A stretch of DNA of 64,000 nt, taken from NCBI GenBank assembly GCA_039621445.1, contig CP154954.1:24130954-24194953 (forward strand), written 5' to 3'. Source of the stretch: Euglena gracilis (taxonomy: Eukaryota > Euglenida > Euglenophyceae > Euglenales). The translations under genes were made by a program, and so were the position numbers. A model generated the notes under the pieces. It was not told where the DNA came from and ran no database searches. It saw nothing but the letters and a program-made list of their open reading frames with translations. Shown here piece after piece: positions 9,829 to 20,255 of this stretch (position 1 is its first letter; each line of letters opens with the position of its first letter).

Positions 9829-12473
9829 GAATCAAATTGAGCAAATGTTCCTTTCTGAATCAGTCCATTGACTATTTGGGTTTCTCGTTGGGATGGGGAA
9901 TGTGGCAGGCAAACAAAAGAAACATTGAACCAATTCTGAGTTTTCGAGTTCAGAATCAAAGGGATTTGAGGCGAATTTTGGGAGCCATGAATTTCTACCG
10001 CAGACACGTGAAAGGTTTTACTTTTGACTCAGCCCCGCTCACAGATCTTCTGAAAAAGAATGTGAAATGGAGGTGGACTGAAAAGGAGGAGAGTTGTTTG
10101 AATGCATTGAAAAGGAAGTTGTCTTCTCTTGATGTTTTGGGTACCCCCAGGAGTTCAGGAGAGATTGTTTTGGTGACTGACAGTTCTGATTTGGGAGGTG
10201 GTTCTGCTTTGTTTCAGTGGCAAACCCTCCAACAAACACAAATTCCTGAGAATTTTCGAACAAGTGGTGTGAAGGTGGATGGGACCCTGAAAAACAACTA
10301 CCCCAGTGAAATGAGGTTGGTGCCCTTGGGCCACTACAACTGGAAATGGAGTGAGGCAAGAAAAAAATACACCACCTGGGAAAAGGAAATTTTGAGTGGT
10401 GTGCTGACCATTGCTTCACAAACAAGGATTTTGCAAAATCTGCCAATTGTGTGGATGACAGACAATGAGGCAGCCACCTCTTTTCTGAAGGGTGAACCCC
10501 CCCTCAACAAAAGGTTGAGAAGGATGTATGTGTTTTTGCACCAGTTCAAACTGAATATCGTTCACGTGGCAGGTTGCAAAAATGAATTGTGTGATTTTTT
10601 GTCTCGTGCTGATTTTGAGAACAAATTTGAAATTCATTTTGAGGAAGAAGCAAGGAACGCTTTTCAGAAAATGGATGTGCAGCTTGACCTGTTTTTGCAG
10701 AAGATTTTCAGTTTGTCCCACAGAGTGCAAGTGTCAGAAAATGATCATTTGAATTCAGAGCTGAAGGATTTTTGGGAAAAAGTGGAGGTTTCAAAACCCT
10801 GTTTCATTGACAATGAGTTTTGGTTCAGATCTGCCAAGGCCATGTATTGTGAAGGAAAATTGGTTGTTCCATCTCATTTGTTGAAGGTTTGTTTGGATGA
10901 ATGTCACAAGGCAAGCAACCATGTTGGTGCTGAAAGGACTTTGTTGTTCTTTTTGAGCCATTTTCAGTCCAAGGTTTCCAAGAAAGACATGTTGGAAATT
11001 TGCAAGGCCATTGTGATGACATGTGAAATTTGCACCCTTTCAAAACAAAACCGCCCCAGTGACCGTGGAAAGGTGGGTTCTTTACCGATTCCAACAGTGA
11101 GCAATGAAGTTTTGTGTTTGGATTTTGTGCAAATGGACCCCTACAAGGGTTTTGACTATGTGCTGACTTTGGTTGACAATTTGTCCCATTTTTGCCAATT
11201 CATCCCCACACAGAAAACGGTAACCGGAGAAGGTGTTTTGAGACTTATTTTGGACCGGTGGATTTCTGTTTTTGGAAAACCGTCCGTCGTGAGGTCTGAC
11301 AACGACGTGCGATTCAGACAGCCCAGTGGTTTTTACCAGACAGCCCTGAAAGCTCTCGACGTGAAATTATCGTTTTCTCTGCCCCGGAACCCCCGATCAA
11401 ACGGTTTGGTTGAAAATGTCAATAAAATGTTCTTGCAGAATATGCGAGCATTGAGTCTGTCTTCCAAGGACAAAAATTGGGTGCAGCTGATTCCGTATTG
11501 CACATTTTTGATGAATTCGCAGATTTCCCCCACAATAATGTTGTCACCCCATGAAATGTTTTTGGGCAGGCCAGCTTGGAGGTTGGAATTACCCCCAGAA
11601 CCGGTGACAAATCCAGAAACCCATTCTTGGCTTTTGACCCAGATGGAAATTCAAGAAAGAGCTTCCCAGAGATTGAAAGAATTGAGGAAAAAAGATTTTG
11701 AGAGTGCCAACAAAGGGAGGGTGCCAGCAAAAATTGAAGAAGATGACTATGTTTTGGTGCACAACAAAAGATGGCCAAACAAATCATGGCCCAAGCTTTC
11801 CCCCCCCTGGCAAGGACCTTTTCGGGTTCTCAAATCGAGGTTCAATTCAGTGCAAATTGCAATCAGTCCATCTTTGGAAGGGGTCATTGATGTCTCTTTG
11901 GGTTTGTGCAAAAAGTGGGAGGTTGCTTTGCATGAAGAAAGCCTTCTGGAAGAAGACCCAGACCTTTTGACCGGTGAAGTGGTTGTGGGAGACCCAGTGG
12001 AGGGTGACACCCCCATGCCAGACCAGGGAGGGGATCCCCCCCTTCCGATGTCAGAAGAAGAACAAGCACAATTGGGTTTTTACAATGTTTACAAGATTTT
12101 GAAGCACAAGTACCAAGGGGGATGGAAATTTTTGGTTTGGTGGGAGAATTTTCCGGCAAGCAGCAGTACATGGGAGCCTGTGGCTTCCTTTGTCCAACCA
12201 GGAGGCAGAATGAATGAGATTTTCAAGAATTATTGTGTGGATCACAATTTACAATCGATCCTACGCCAGGCGCTCAGAATGTTTTGCGACGTTTCAGAAT
12301 GTGAATGGGGGTTGGCATCGCAAGAGACAGCCTGGCCTCCCCCCAAATGTTTTGATCGTGCTTTCAGTCACGCGGGAGGAAAGTCAAGCCCCCCAGGGGG
12401 CCTTTTGGATGGTTTTTCGGGTCAGGAGACACCAACCCGCCTCGCCATGGGTGGATTGTTGTCTAACCTTTGA
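9780..12473 (+). CDS. pol: Element A pol: RT thumb, RNase H, integrase, chromodomain
   Basis: An 897-codon frame. It opens with the end of the reverse transcriptase (DYLGFSLGWGMW, then LRRILGAMNFYRRHVKGF). RNase H follows, with LVTDSSDLGGGSAL at about 10172 and WMTDNEAA further on. Integrase comes next: a zinc-binding H-H-C-C module ending CEICTLSKQNR, then a D-D-E core with LDFVQMD, VRSDNDVRF and LVENVNK. The C-terminal chromodomain (about 12076-12200) contains YKILKHKYQGGWKFLVWW and STWEPV. Chromodomain integrases of chromovirus-type elements steer insertion to marked chromatin. All key residues appear present; the copy is disabled only by upstream frame breaks. Confidence 0.9.
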   Translation: MYLLEKWFEVCRKNQVRIKLSKCSFLNQSIDYLGFSLGWGMWQANKRNIEPILSFRVQNQRDLRRILGAMNFYRRHVKGFTFDSAPLTDLLKKNVKWRWTEKEESCLNALKRKLSSLDVLGTPRSSGEIVLVTDSSDLGGGSALFQWQTLQQTQIPENFRTSGVKVDGTLKNNYPSEMRLVPLGHYNWKWSEARKKYTTWEKEILSGVLTIASQTRILQNLPIVWMTDNEAATSFLKGEPPLNKRLRRMYVFLHQFKLNIVHVAGCKNELCDFLSRADFENKFEIHFEEEARNAFQKMDVQLDLFLQKIFSLSHRVQVSENDHLNSELKDFWEKVEVSKPCFIDNEFWFRSAKAMYCEGKLVVPSHLLKVCLDECHKASNHVGAERTLLFFLSHFQSKVSKKDMLEICKAIVMTCEICTLSKQNRPSDRGKVGSLPIPTVSNEVLCLDFVQMDPYKGFDYVLTLVDNLSHFCQFIPTQKTVTGEGVLRLILDRWISVFGKPSVVRSDNDVRFRQPSGFYQTALKALDVKLSFSLPRNPRSNGLVENVNKMFLQNMRALSLSSKDKNWVQLIPYCTFLMNSQISPTIMLSPHEMFLGRPAWRLELPPEPVTNPETHSWLLTQMEIQERASQRLKELRKKDFESANKGRVPAKIEEDDYVLVHNKRWPNKSWPKLSPPWQGPFRVLKSRFNSVQIAISPSLEGVIDVSLGLCKKWEVALHEESLLEEDPDLLTGEVVVGDPVEGDTPMPDQGGDPPLPMSEEEQAQLGFYNVYKILKHKYQGGWKFLVWWENFPASSSTWEPVASFVQPGGRMNEIFKNYCVDHNLQSILRQALRMFCDVSECEWGLASQETAWPPPKCFDRAFSHAGGKSSPPGGLLDGFSGQETPTRLAMGGLLSNL

Positions 12474-12763
12474 AGGCTTTCAGTCACAAACCTGCCATTG
12501 ATGCGAGGAGTTTCGCCCAGGTTTGTGTTACCTTTGAATGGCAAGCCAACCACGAAGTGAAGGGACCACGGTGAACGTCGGAAGTAACCTCTTTTACCTT
12601 CCTTTGTGTTGACATTTGTCGTTCTGAACCTTTTTTTTGTGTGGACAATTCGTGTTGAACACCATACATTCGTGCTTGAACCATAGTAAAGCCATTTTGT
12701 TTGTGGTGTTATGCCGTTTCGTCCTGTGCCTGTGGCGCCGCGTCCTCCGGCATGGGGGGCGTG
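12474..12763 (+). other. Element A 3' non-coding with polypurine tract
   Basis: No frame of interest. A G6 run in CATGGGGGGCGTG (12751-12763) abuts the deduced start of the 3' LTR and is the only candidate polypurine tract; it is short compared with that of H and B. Confidence 0.5.
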
Positions 12764-12956
12764 TGCGGACTATTTACTAACCGCCTGAAACCGAATTTTG
12801 TATTCCTAATTCGAACCTTTCCTCCTGTGCAGACTGCTGGCTCTGGTTATGTCTTTACATTGATTGTGTTACGTCTTTGGGGACAATTGGGATATCAAGA
12901 AAAATTGGGAATTCGAGGATTTCAATAAAAACAAAAGAATATTCTGAGACGTCCAC
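12764..12956 (+). repeat. Element A 3' LTR
   Basis: 193 bases from TGCGGAC to GACGTCCA. It carries 55 bases (about 12771-12825) that the 5' LTR lacks; that segment contains TACTAAC and a late pyrimidine tract. AATAAA is at 12925-12930. The flank after it, CTACC (12957-12961), matches that before the 5' LTR. Confidence 0.85.
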
Positions 12957-13073
12957 TACCCAGTCCCGAACCCATCCTTCGGGGACTGTCTGCTTGGTTA
13001 CACTCGCTCTTTCCGCGAGGAACCACTGCAGCTTCTCCCAGAATTTCCTGGGCAGAGTGGCTGGCCAGATGAA

Positions 13074-13871
13074 TTAGTTCATCCGTGGGTGGTTGGCTGA
13101 CACCTGCGGGGCATTCCCCGGGTGGGGGTCAATGGGCATGTGATGCGCACATTCCGCGCGGACTGTATGGGGTCGTAATACGGCCCCAAGCCAGTCTTTC
13201 CAGGTCAACCCGTGGTTTTCCGGTGGCCATTGTGGCAGGCACCAGCGACCGTTTTGGTCCTGGGTTTTGAAAAGACGGAAAAGTGTCCTTTCCCTGTCCG
13301 CAGTCTCCCAGAGGTAAGGTAATCTTACCCCTGCTTCCTCAGCAGCGAGGCGTATCGCCCCGCTGTCGATCTGCCAGCCACGGGCCGTTCCCCTGTGGCG
13401 GTAGTCGTCCAGCTTGAGGTTGGAGTACTTAAAAAATTCCTTGTACATTTTGTGAAAGGTGGAGTTTTCCTCCAGTGGCTTCTGGGCACTTGGCACGGTT
13501 GTGCGAACTGCGTCTTCCGCAGTTTGCCAGAAGGTACCTCGAAGGCAGTTGACACAGAGTAGTGGTACATTCGTATCATCTCGCTCCGTGTGGTGAAAAT
13601 TGTGCTTGTGGGTCCAACTGTCCACGCACTTGGCGCATACCAAGGCGGCACAGTTGGGTACGTATACATCCTTGTGGAACGTTTTCCGATCCACAGGATT
13701 GCACACGTGGACGAGGGGTAATCCCAAGTCAGGTGCACTGTTGTACATCTTGTGGCAGACAGTGCAAAGCCGCACAAAACGGTCTTCCGTCGTTCTGTCG
13801 ACGAGGAATTCCTCGCCGAAGTATTGGGCCAAAACGCGTGGGGATCTGGAATTGTAATAATTCCAGGACAC
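13074..13871 (-). CDS. H copy 1 ORF3, C-terminal Cys/His-rich domain
   Basis: A 265-residue open frame, the best preserved piece of ORF3 in this copy. It begins within SWNYYNSRSPRVLAQ and contains paired cysteines and histidines in order: CTVCHKMYN, then LVHVC, then CAALVCAKCVDSWTHKH, then LLCVNCLRG. Together these suggest two or more structural zinc sites. The end is a Trp-rich segment (RLPYLWETADRE, then WCLPQWPPENHG). The same protein occurs in H copy 2 (57313-58250) with only scattered differences. I do not recognise the family. It sits 3' of pol, where env or accessory frames lie in other retroelements, but no signal peptide or membrane segment is seen. Confidence 0.6.
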   Translation of the reverse strand: MSWNYYNSRSPRVLAQYFGEEFLVDRTTEDRFVRLCTVCHKMYNSAPDLGLPLVHVCNPVDRKTFHKDVYVPNCAALVCAKCVDSWTHKHNFHHTERDDTNVPLLCVNCLRGTFWQTAEDAVRTTVPSAQKPLEENSTFHKMYKEFFKYSNLKLDDYRHRGTARGWQIDSGAIRLAAEEAGVRLPYLWETADRERTLFRLFKTQDQNGRWCLPQWPPENHGLTWKDWLGAVLRPHTVRAECAHHMPIDPHPGNAPQVSANHPRMN

Positions 13872-13892
13872 GTTCTGATCAAAGGACCATTT

Positions 13893-15899
13893 TCAGCCTT
13901 GACAGAACAGTGGCTCAATCCATCGATTGAGACATTGATTTGTCCTCAGTTTGTGGTCGATCATCATGTACCTGTTTTTCAGGTCATGAGTCTCAGGATC
14001 ATCCTGAGTGATCGCGTTCCAGTCGATGATGACTTCGTCTTCCGAAGGTGTCTCAGCTGTGGAGGCGCTGGATTTTCCCTGCCCCTTGGGCTGAGGTTTC
14101 GGTTGTGAGGGTTTCCCATAGCCGGATGACGTGACGTGTGTGAATCCTGGTACCGAGGTTGCAGCCAGCCAGCAGCTCAAATCCAGCCAGCAGCCCAAAT
14201 TCGGGCTGGGAGCCCCCCCCCCTGGGGTGGACTGAAATAAAGTCGGGTCCAGCCCGGCCGGAGGCCGGGCCAGCCGGCCGCAGGCTGGCCAGCCAACTGG
14301 GCTGCCCTGCTCACCTATCCGCATGGACGTCAGCTCGGCCTGTTTTTCAGGCGCCGGTGTCCGTGTGCCTTGACGCTTCTGTGCTGTGATTGTGGCTGTG
14401 CCCTGAGGTGCGGGTTCATCCCGTGCATCTGGTGGCACTGCCGGTGCTGGTACAGGTTCATCCAGTACTGGCACGGTGGGTGTTGTCTCCACTGTCATTG
14501 CTGTATGTTTGCCCTCCGTCCGTGTCGCTTCCGACACTGGCGGTGGCGCCGCCGTTGGGGGAGGTTCATGCTCCACCATGGCTGCAGTGTCAGGTGTCTC
14601 TTCCGCCGGCTGGGCAGTTTCCGCCGCAGCTGTGGAAGAACTGGCCGCAGGGCCACGTGGAGTGACAACTGCGATCGGTGACCGCAAACCACCAAGTACG
14701 CGTCCGCCCAGCGAGGTGCGCCGCTCAGGTCCTTCACCTGCAGTGGGCTCCTCCGCTGGCTCCTCTGTCGACGGGGTTTCCCCGGAAACAGGGAGCTTGT
14801 GGCGTAATACCTCAGGCGTGTGGGGTACTGTCTCCGGCGGGTTTTCCCGCGGAGGAGTTGGTACACCTGTCGTACTCGGTGAGGTAGGTGACAGTGGTAC
14901 AGGTGTTATTTCACCTGCTGGCGCTGAGCAGTTTCTGCCACAGTGTCCAGCATCACGACAGATGGGCTACGGGTTTCCCGTGCCGGAGGTTCTGCTGGCT
15001 GAGGTTCATCCTCGGCCATGGGGACCGGTTCCTCCTCCTCCTCCTCCGCTTCCGGAGGGGATTCCTCTGTGTGTAGCTGTGCTGCAGAACGCGGACCTTT
15101 TCAGCTCCTGTAGCACCCTTGTGCGTCTGACAGGCGGTAAAAGCTTATACTTGTATTCCTGTCAGAGTCGGGGTATGGGGGCGGCCATGACGCTCTTACC
15201 CAGCTTCCGGGTAGAGGTTCTGGCTCGTCCTCGCTGATCATGCAGAGATCTTCCAACTGCATTCGACGGTTCCACCTCATGCCGTATTATCCTGTGTCTT
15301 CCAGGAAAGCGGGCAGCGGCAACGCATAACGTGGCTGTTTTTCCACGTTTGCCGCGAAAAAAGCTTGGAAGTCCTCCCAGATCAGGATATTCCCGAACTG
15401 GGTGTCGAGGTGCTCCCGTAGACCGATTTCGGCCTCCTGCCAGTCCGGTTGCATGTTCATCCTGCGTCGGTCTGGGTCATTTGGCCTGGCGTCTTCCTCG
15501 GTGTATCCCCGAGGTAACCACTTTCTGTGAATATTCACATCAGCGGTCATGTATTCCAGGAAATAGGTATAAACCTCCAGGACGTAGGTAATCCACGCCC
15601 TGTGCCAGTATTGTTGCAGCATAAATATTTTCTGCCGGTGTTGTTCAGCAACTTTCAGTCTTGCGTTCCGATCTGGGGGTTCCGGCACTGATGCAGGATA
15701 ACTCTCCTGGTCGGCTGGCTGCCGGCATTCTCGGCAGTCGGAGGTGGTTATCCGCGTTCTCCAAAACCCCAGAAGTCAACGATGTGTACTTCTTTGCAAA
15801 ACTGGCATTCCAGTTTGTACCGCTGGGGGTAGGCGAGGTCGACGTCCAGGACCTTGAACAGCGTGCCATACATGCTGTCCAAGTGCATTTGTAGATTGC
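13893..15899 (-). pseudogene. H copy 1 ORF3, proline-rich and middle region (broken)
   Basis: Frames 13893-14687 (264 codons) and 15287-15688 (133 codons) match the second H copy. The first is low-complexity Pro/Ala/Thr/Glu-rich, then has DEVIIDWNAITQDDPETHDL and NRWIEPLF just before the Cys/His domain. The second contains QQYWHRAWITYVLEVYTY and LIWEDFQAFFAANVEKQPRY. Compared with copy 2 about 390 bases are missing and replaced by a dispersed repeat (14157-14322). The region ends abruptly at 15900, where the satellite array begins. Function unknown; probably a polyprotein segment. Confidence 0.5.
14157..14322. repeat. Dispersed CCAGCCAGCAGC repeat
   Basis: About 165 bases containing CCAGCCAGCAGCTCAAATCC and GGGCCAGCCGGCCGCAGG. 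A close second copy is at 54338-54525 and a partial third at about 54692-54760. Here it replaces part of ORF3 that is intact in H copy 2 (about 58470-58860), so it arrived by insertion with deletion or by recombination. Confidence 0.7.
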
Positions 15900-16930
15900 A
15901 GGATTATCGATGTGACCTGATTTCCGGACCCGAGAAGTTAATAGCCTATAGGTTAGGAGAGGATCCCTAGTTTCTCCAGAGCCCTCACTTTGCCCGCAAC
16001 TCCCCGCCAGTCCGGAGATATGGCTTGAGCAAAAAAGTTGTCTACCGTTTTTTTCCAAAGAAATTTTGTTGGACCGGCAAAAGGGCCATTTTTGGGGTCA
16101 AAAAATGGAAAAATTTAAAATATGTTGAAAACGCTGGGGAGTTGAGAAAAAGTAAAGAGTACCTCATTCCATAACTTTGGGACGCCCTATTCACCGATAT
16201 GCGCGGTTTGGGCCAACTCCCCGCCTGGGCCGAGATATGGCCATTTTGTGGTTTTGCCAAGGGGGGACTCTGCCATTTGGAGCCCAAAACGGGCCAAAAA
16301 ACCAGTTTTTGCAAAATATCTCAAAAAAGGTGCGGAGTTGAAAAAAATGTCCGGGGACCTAAATTGAAGCCCTTGGAACGCCCTATCTACTGGTGTATTG
16401 ATTTCCCCGCAACTCCCCGCCTGGCCCGAGATACGGCCGTTTTTCGGTCCAAATGGCCGTTTTGTACACTTTTCCCACTGTCGACTCAGCCGTTTTAGGC
16501 CAAAAAAGTCGAAAAAAATCGAAAAGAAATTTTTCGCCCAAAACCATGTTTTTTGGCCTCCCGGACACGGAAAAAGTGTTTTTGAGCGTTTTTCGACCCG
16601 CCAGCGCCCCGTTTTGGTTCGCCAACCTGTTGACTTTGGGTCAAAACCGGGTCAAAAAAGTCGAAAAAAATCGAATTTTTTTTTTGCCCGAAACCATGTT
16701 TTTTGGGCCTCCCGGACCCGGAAAAACTGTGTTTGAGCCGAAAATGAGCGTTTTTCGACCCGCCAGTGTCCCGTTTTGGGCCGCCAACCCGTTGACTTTG
16801 GGTCAAAACCGGGTCAAAAAAGTCGAAAAAATCGAAAAATTTCTGTTTCCCAAAATGATGTTTTTTGGCCGGAAAAACTGTTTTTGAGCCGAAAATGAGC
16901 GTTTTTCGCGGGCCGGGCCGGGGTCTCCCA

Positions 16931-16971
16931 AAGAGCTCAGCTCTACGTCACACCCTGGTCGCTGAGCTCTT
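16931..16971. repeat. Hairpin in satellite unit 1
   Basis: Arms AAGAGCTCAG and CTGAGCTCTT pair perfectly over 10 bp around a 21-base loop containing CTACGTCACACCCTGG. An identical hairpin is at 18286-18326; only its first half is present at 19493-19522. Confidence 0.75.
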
Positions 16972-18285
16972 ATCTCTTTAGAGTAAGAGCGAAGCTTACC
17001 CCCCCGGTTTGGGCCCCCCCCTGCCCCCCCCCCCCCCCGCCCCCCCCCCCCCCTGGGTAGGCAGGGAGTCCAGCGGATTATCGATATGACCAAATTTCCG
17101 GGTCCCCAAAATGAATATCCTATAGGTTAGGAGACGGTCCCAGGTCGCTCAAGCACCCCCGCAATAGCCCCAACTCCCCGCCAGTTCGGAGATCGGGCCC
17201 GAGCAAAAAAGTTGCGTTCCGTTGTTTTTTTCCGGGGAAATTGCGGGTTTTTGGGGGGTCCAAAAATCGAAAAATTAAAAATATCTCGAAAACGCTGCGG
17301 AGTTGAGGAAAAGTGATGGCGACCTCATTTGACGACCTTGCAACGCCCTATCGATCGGTATGCGCGGTCTGGGACAACTCCCCGCCTAGCCCGAGATACG
17401 GCCGTTTTGCGGCTTTTGGGCCAGTTTGGCCAGTTTTGGCCAGTTCGGGGCCGAAACCGTAAATTGGCCGTATCTCGAGCTAGACGAGGAGTTGGGACCC
17501 AAACCAGGGGGTCAATCATTAGGTTTAGGGGGGGGGGTTTGACCGTTTTTTGGGGTTCCCGGGGCCTGGTTGTGCGATTTTGGGCCAGTTTTGGGTATTC
17601 GGGGACCCCACCGGGGGCCGTCAGGGCGGCTGGGTGAGGGGGGTCGGGTGGCAGGTAGGGACCCAGAATTTTAAAAAAAATTTTTTCACTCAAAAACACT
17701 TTTTTTCACTTCAGAACATCAAAAAAAGTGTTTTTGAGCGAAAAAAATTTTTCCGACCCGGACCCCCCCCCCCCACATGCCCCCCCTGGCTGGGGCCCGC
17801 CCCCTGGCCGGTGGACTTAGCCATTTTTGGGTCAAAAAGTCGAAAAAAATTGAAAAAGTTTTTTTTGCCCAAAACCATGATTTTTGAACTCCCGGACACG
17901 AAAAAATCGTTTTCGAGCCAAAAATGAGCGTTCTTCGACCCGCCGGCGCCCCGTTTTGGGCCGCCAACCCATTGACTTTGGACCAAAATCGGGTAAAAAA
18001 AGTCCAAAAAAATTGAAAATTTTTTTACCCCCAAAACGATGTTTTTTGGCCTCCCGGACCCGGAAAGCCTGTGTTTGAGCCAAAAATGAGCGTTTTTTGA
18101 CCCGCCAGCGCCCCGTTTTGGGCCACAAACCCATGACTTTGGGTCAAAACCGGTCAAAAAAGTCGAAAAAAATAGAAAATTTTTTTTGGCCCCAAAATGA
18201 TGTTTTTTGGCCTCCCTGACCCAGAAAAACTGTTTTTGAGCCGAAAATGAGCGTTTTTCGCGGGCCGGGCCGGGGTGGTCTCCCA

Positions 18286-18326
18286 AAGAGCTCAGCTCTA
18301 CGTCACACCCTGGTCGCTGAGCTCTT
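18286..18326. repeat. Hairpin in satellite unit 2
   Basis: Same 10-bp arms and loop as the hairpin of unit 1. It is followed by CTTATC and a GCGAAGCTTACC stretch before the poly-C tract that closes the unit. Confidence 0.75.
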
Positions 18327-19522
18327 ATCCCTTTAGAAAAAGAGCGAAGCTTACCCCCCCCCCCAAACCCCCCCTGACCGCCCCCCGCCCCCCGCCCCCC
18401 CGCCCCCCCCCCCTTGAGTAGGCCCGGGCACCCGCGGATTATCGATGTGACCTGATTTCCGGACCCGAAAAGTGAATAGCCTATAGGTTAGGAGAGGATC
18501 CCTAGTTTCTCCAGAGCCCGCACTTTGCCCCCAACTCCCCGCCGGTCCGGGGATCTGGCCTGAGCAAAAAAGTTGTCTACCTTTTTTTTTTTTCAAAGAA
18601 CTTTTGTTGGACCTGCAACAGGGCCATTTTTGGGGTAAAAAAAAATCGAAAAATTTAAAATATCTCGAAAACGCTGGGGAGTTGAGAAAAAGTAAAGAGG
18701 ACCGCATTTCACAACTTTGGGACGCCCTACCCACCGGTATGCGCGGTTTGGGCCAACTCCCCGCCTGGGCCGAGATATGGCCGTTTTGTGGTTTTGCCAA
18801 GGGGGGACTCTGCCATTTGGAGCCCAAAACGGGCCAAAAAACCAGTTTTTGCAAAATATCTCACAAAAGGTGCGGAGTTGAAAAAAATTTCTGGGGACCT
18901 AAATTGAAGCCCTTGGAACGCCCTATCTACTGGTGTATAGATTTCACCACAACTCCACGCCCAGCCCGAGATACGGGCGTTTTTCGGTCCAAATGGCCGT
19001 TTTGTACACTTTTCCCACTGTTCGACTCAGCCGTTTTCGGCCAAAAAAGTCGAGAAAAATCGTAAAAAATTTCTTCGCCGCAAACCATGTTTTTTGGCCT
19101 CCCGGACCCGGAAAAAGTGTTTTTGAGCCGAAAATGAGCGTTTTTCGACCCGCCAGAGTCCCGTTTTGGGCCGCCAACCCATTGACTTCGGGTCAAAACC
19201 GGGTCAAAAAAGTCGAAAAAAATCGAAAAAAATTTTTCGCCCAAAACCATGTGTTTTGACCTGTCAGACAGATCAAAAGTGTTTTTGAGCCAAAAAAGAG
19301 CGTTTTTTAACCGCCAGCGCCCCGTTTTTTGGCCGCCAACCCATTGTTTTTGGTTAAAACCGGGCCAAAAAAGTCGAAAAAACTCGAAAAAAATTTTGCC
19401 CCAAAACGATGATTTCTGGCCTCCCTGTCCCGGAAAAAATGTTTTTGAGCCGAAAATGAGCCTTTTCCCCGGGCCGGGCCAGGGTGGTCTTCCAAGGAGC
19501 TCAGCTCTACGTCACACCCTGG

Positions 19523-19806
19523 TTGAGGTGGATACACGTACTGGCACTGGTGCGTCCTGGGGATAATCCCCAGAGACGGTGTACTGAGACAATTGCTCCT
19601 GCGCGGGATAATCCCACCGTGGCATGCGCTCAGGGGACCGAAAATTACTTTCTTTCACACGTGGGTGTTCACTCCGAACAGGTGCTTCCCCTGTCTCTTC
19701 CTCGGGTAATCCGCGGAGTGAGCACAAAAATGTGCAGTGCAAGTGCCAACTGGTGGTACTTGCCGTGCTACCTGTGGCGGGACTTTCACGCCCAGGTCAC
19801 GCATGG
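19523..19806 (-). pseudogene. H copy 1 ORF3 fragment between satellite and element B
   Basis: On the minus strand this matches 61780-62080 of H copy 2 (the region reading ITMRDLGVEVPPQVARQVPP and on to QYVYPPQ). It is bounded by the satellite junction on the left and by element B's target duplication TAATGT (19807-19812) on the right. It shows that the sequence on both sides of B belonged to one H element. Confidence 0.65.
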
Positions 19807-19812
19807 TAATGT

Positions 19813-20255
19813 TGTGTACCAGGCAGCCGTAAGGCCATGGTACTGTGTATGTAGGTATAAGCCTACGGCCAGATATAGCTCTGAGCACCATACACAGTAC
19901 TATGCTAGGTGGTATTCCTAAAGATGGCCAACGGCCTGAATTAGGAATACCTAACCCTTATTCTGGTTCTCCTCTCCATAGGTGGTATTCGTATTCTTAT
20001 TCTTTTGTTTTCGTGTTTCATTAGCCCAAAAGGGCACATCAAGATTTGAAGATTTGAACTCCGAGTGGAGTACACTTGTGGAACTAGTTTCCCAAGAAAC
20101 CTTCTGGTTTGCCTTGTGCTCTGCATAAGCCCAAAGGCAATAAAAACTAATAGTTAAGTGAAAGACTTTCTTTTTTGTTACTCTCCTGGTTCTGTTCCCA
20201 CGGGAGGGTGTAAGTAGGCCGACAGGTAGTGGGAATAGAGTCAGGGGACGTACAC
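19813..20255 (+). repeat. Element B 5' LTR
   Basis: Starts TGTGTACCAGGC and ends GGGGACGTACAC. It contains AGCCTACGG/CCGTAAGG-type inverted words near its start and an AATAAA at about 20139. Its counterpart is 30270-30711. Confidence 0.85.

Larger units (their letters stand above)
5979..12956 (+). mobile_element. Element A: chromodomain Ty3/gypsy-type retrotransposon nested in H
   Basis: A 7-kb plus-strand element with gag, zinc knuckle, protease, Dam-like segment, reverse transcriptase, RNase H, integrase and chromodomain in one direction. It is flanked by the 5-bp duplication CTACC (5974-5978 and 12957-12961). The second H copy has an uninterrupted sequence at 57310-57330 that lines up base for base with the deduced empty site, confirming both boundaries. 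Outside a 55-base gap the LTRs show a single mismatch, so insertion was recent. Coding is nonetheless interrupted by three apparent single-base frameshifts and one in-frame TAG. Confidence 0.9.
15901..19522. repeat. Three-unit satellite array with internal subrepeats
   Basis: Three long units begin GGATTATCGAT at 15901, 17075 and 18436. Each runs through sentences built on AACTCCCCGCC and CCGAGATA-GGCC, then several subrepeats of roughly 130-150 bases (AACCATGTTTTTTGGCC, CGTTTTTCGACCCGCCAGCG, GTCAAAACCGGGTCAAAAAA), then a GAGCTCAGC hairpin, then a poly-C/G tract. Units 1 and 3 resemble each other more than unit 2. Frames of 60-190 codons arise from the repeat and are not proteins. The third unit stops at 19522 inside the hairpin, directly joined to H sequence. 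Confidence 0.85.

Noticed and set aside
13074-13871. ORF3 as an envelope gene
   Set aside because: Its position after pol would fit, but there is no signal peptide, transmembrane helix, furin-like site or fusion-peptide-like stretch; the Cys/His pattern suggests a soluble zinc protein.
14476-15237. 253-codon plus-strand frame, and its 343-codon counterpart at 59032-60063
   Set aside because: Both are antisense to the Pro/Thr-rich part of ORF3. Low-complexity coding on the minus strand keeps the opposite frame open in both copies.
16931-16971. Hairpin as a 5S rRNA or other RNA gene
   Set aside because: Only one stem-loop recurs, with no box A/C elements or 120-base structure; it is better described as a satellite hairpin.
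16383-18286. Long frames (up to 191 codons) in the satellite region
   Set aside because: They repeat every subrepeat with the same phase and occur on both strands; they are a by-product of the satellite.
15901-19522. CRISPR-like array
   Set aside because: The repeats are long, imperfect and contiguous without unique spacers of constant size, and the context is eukaryotic.
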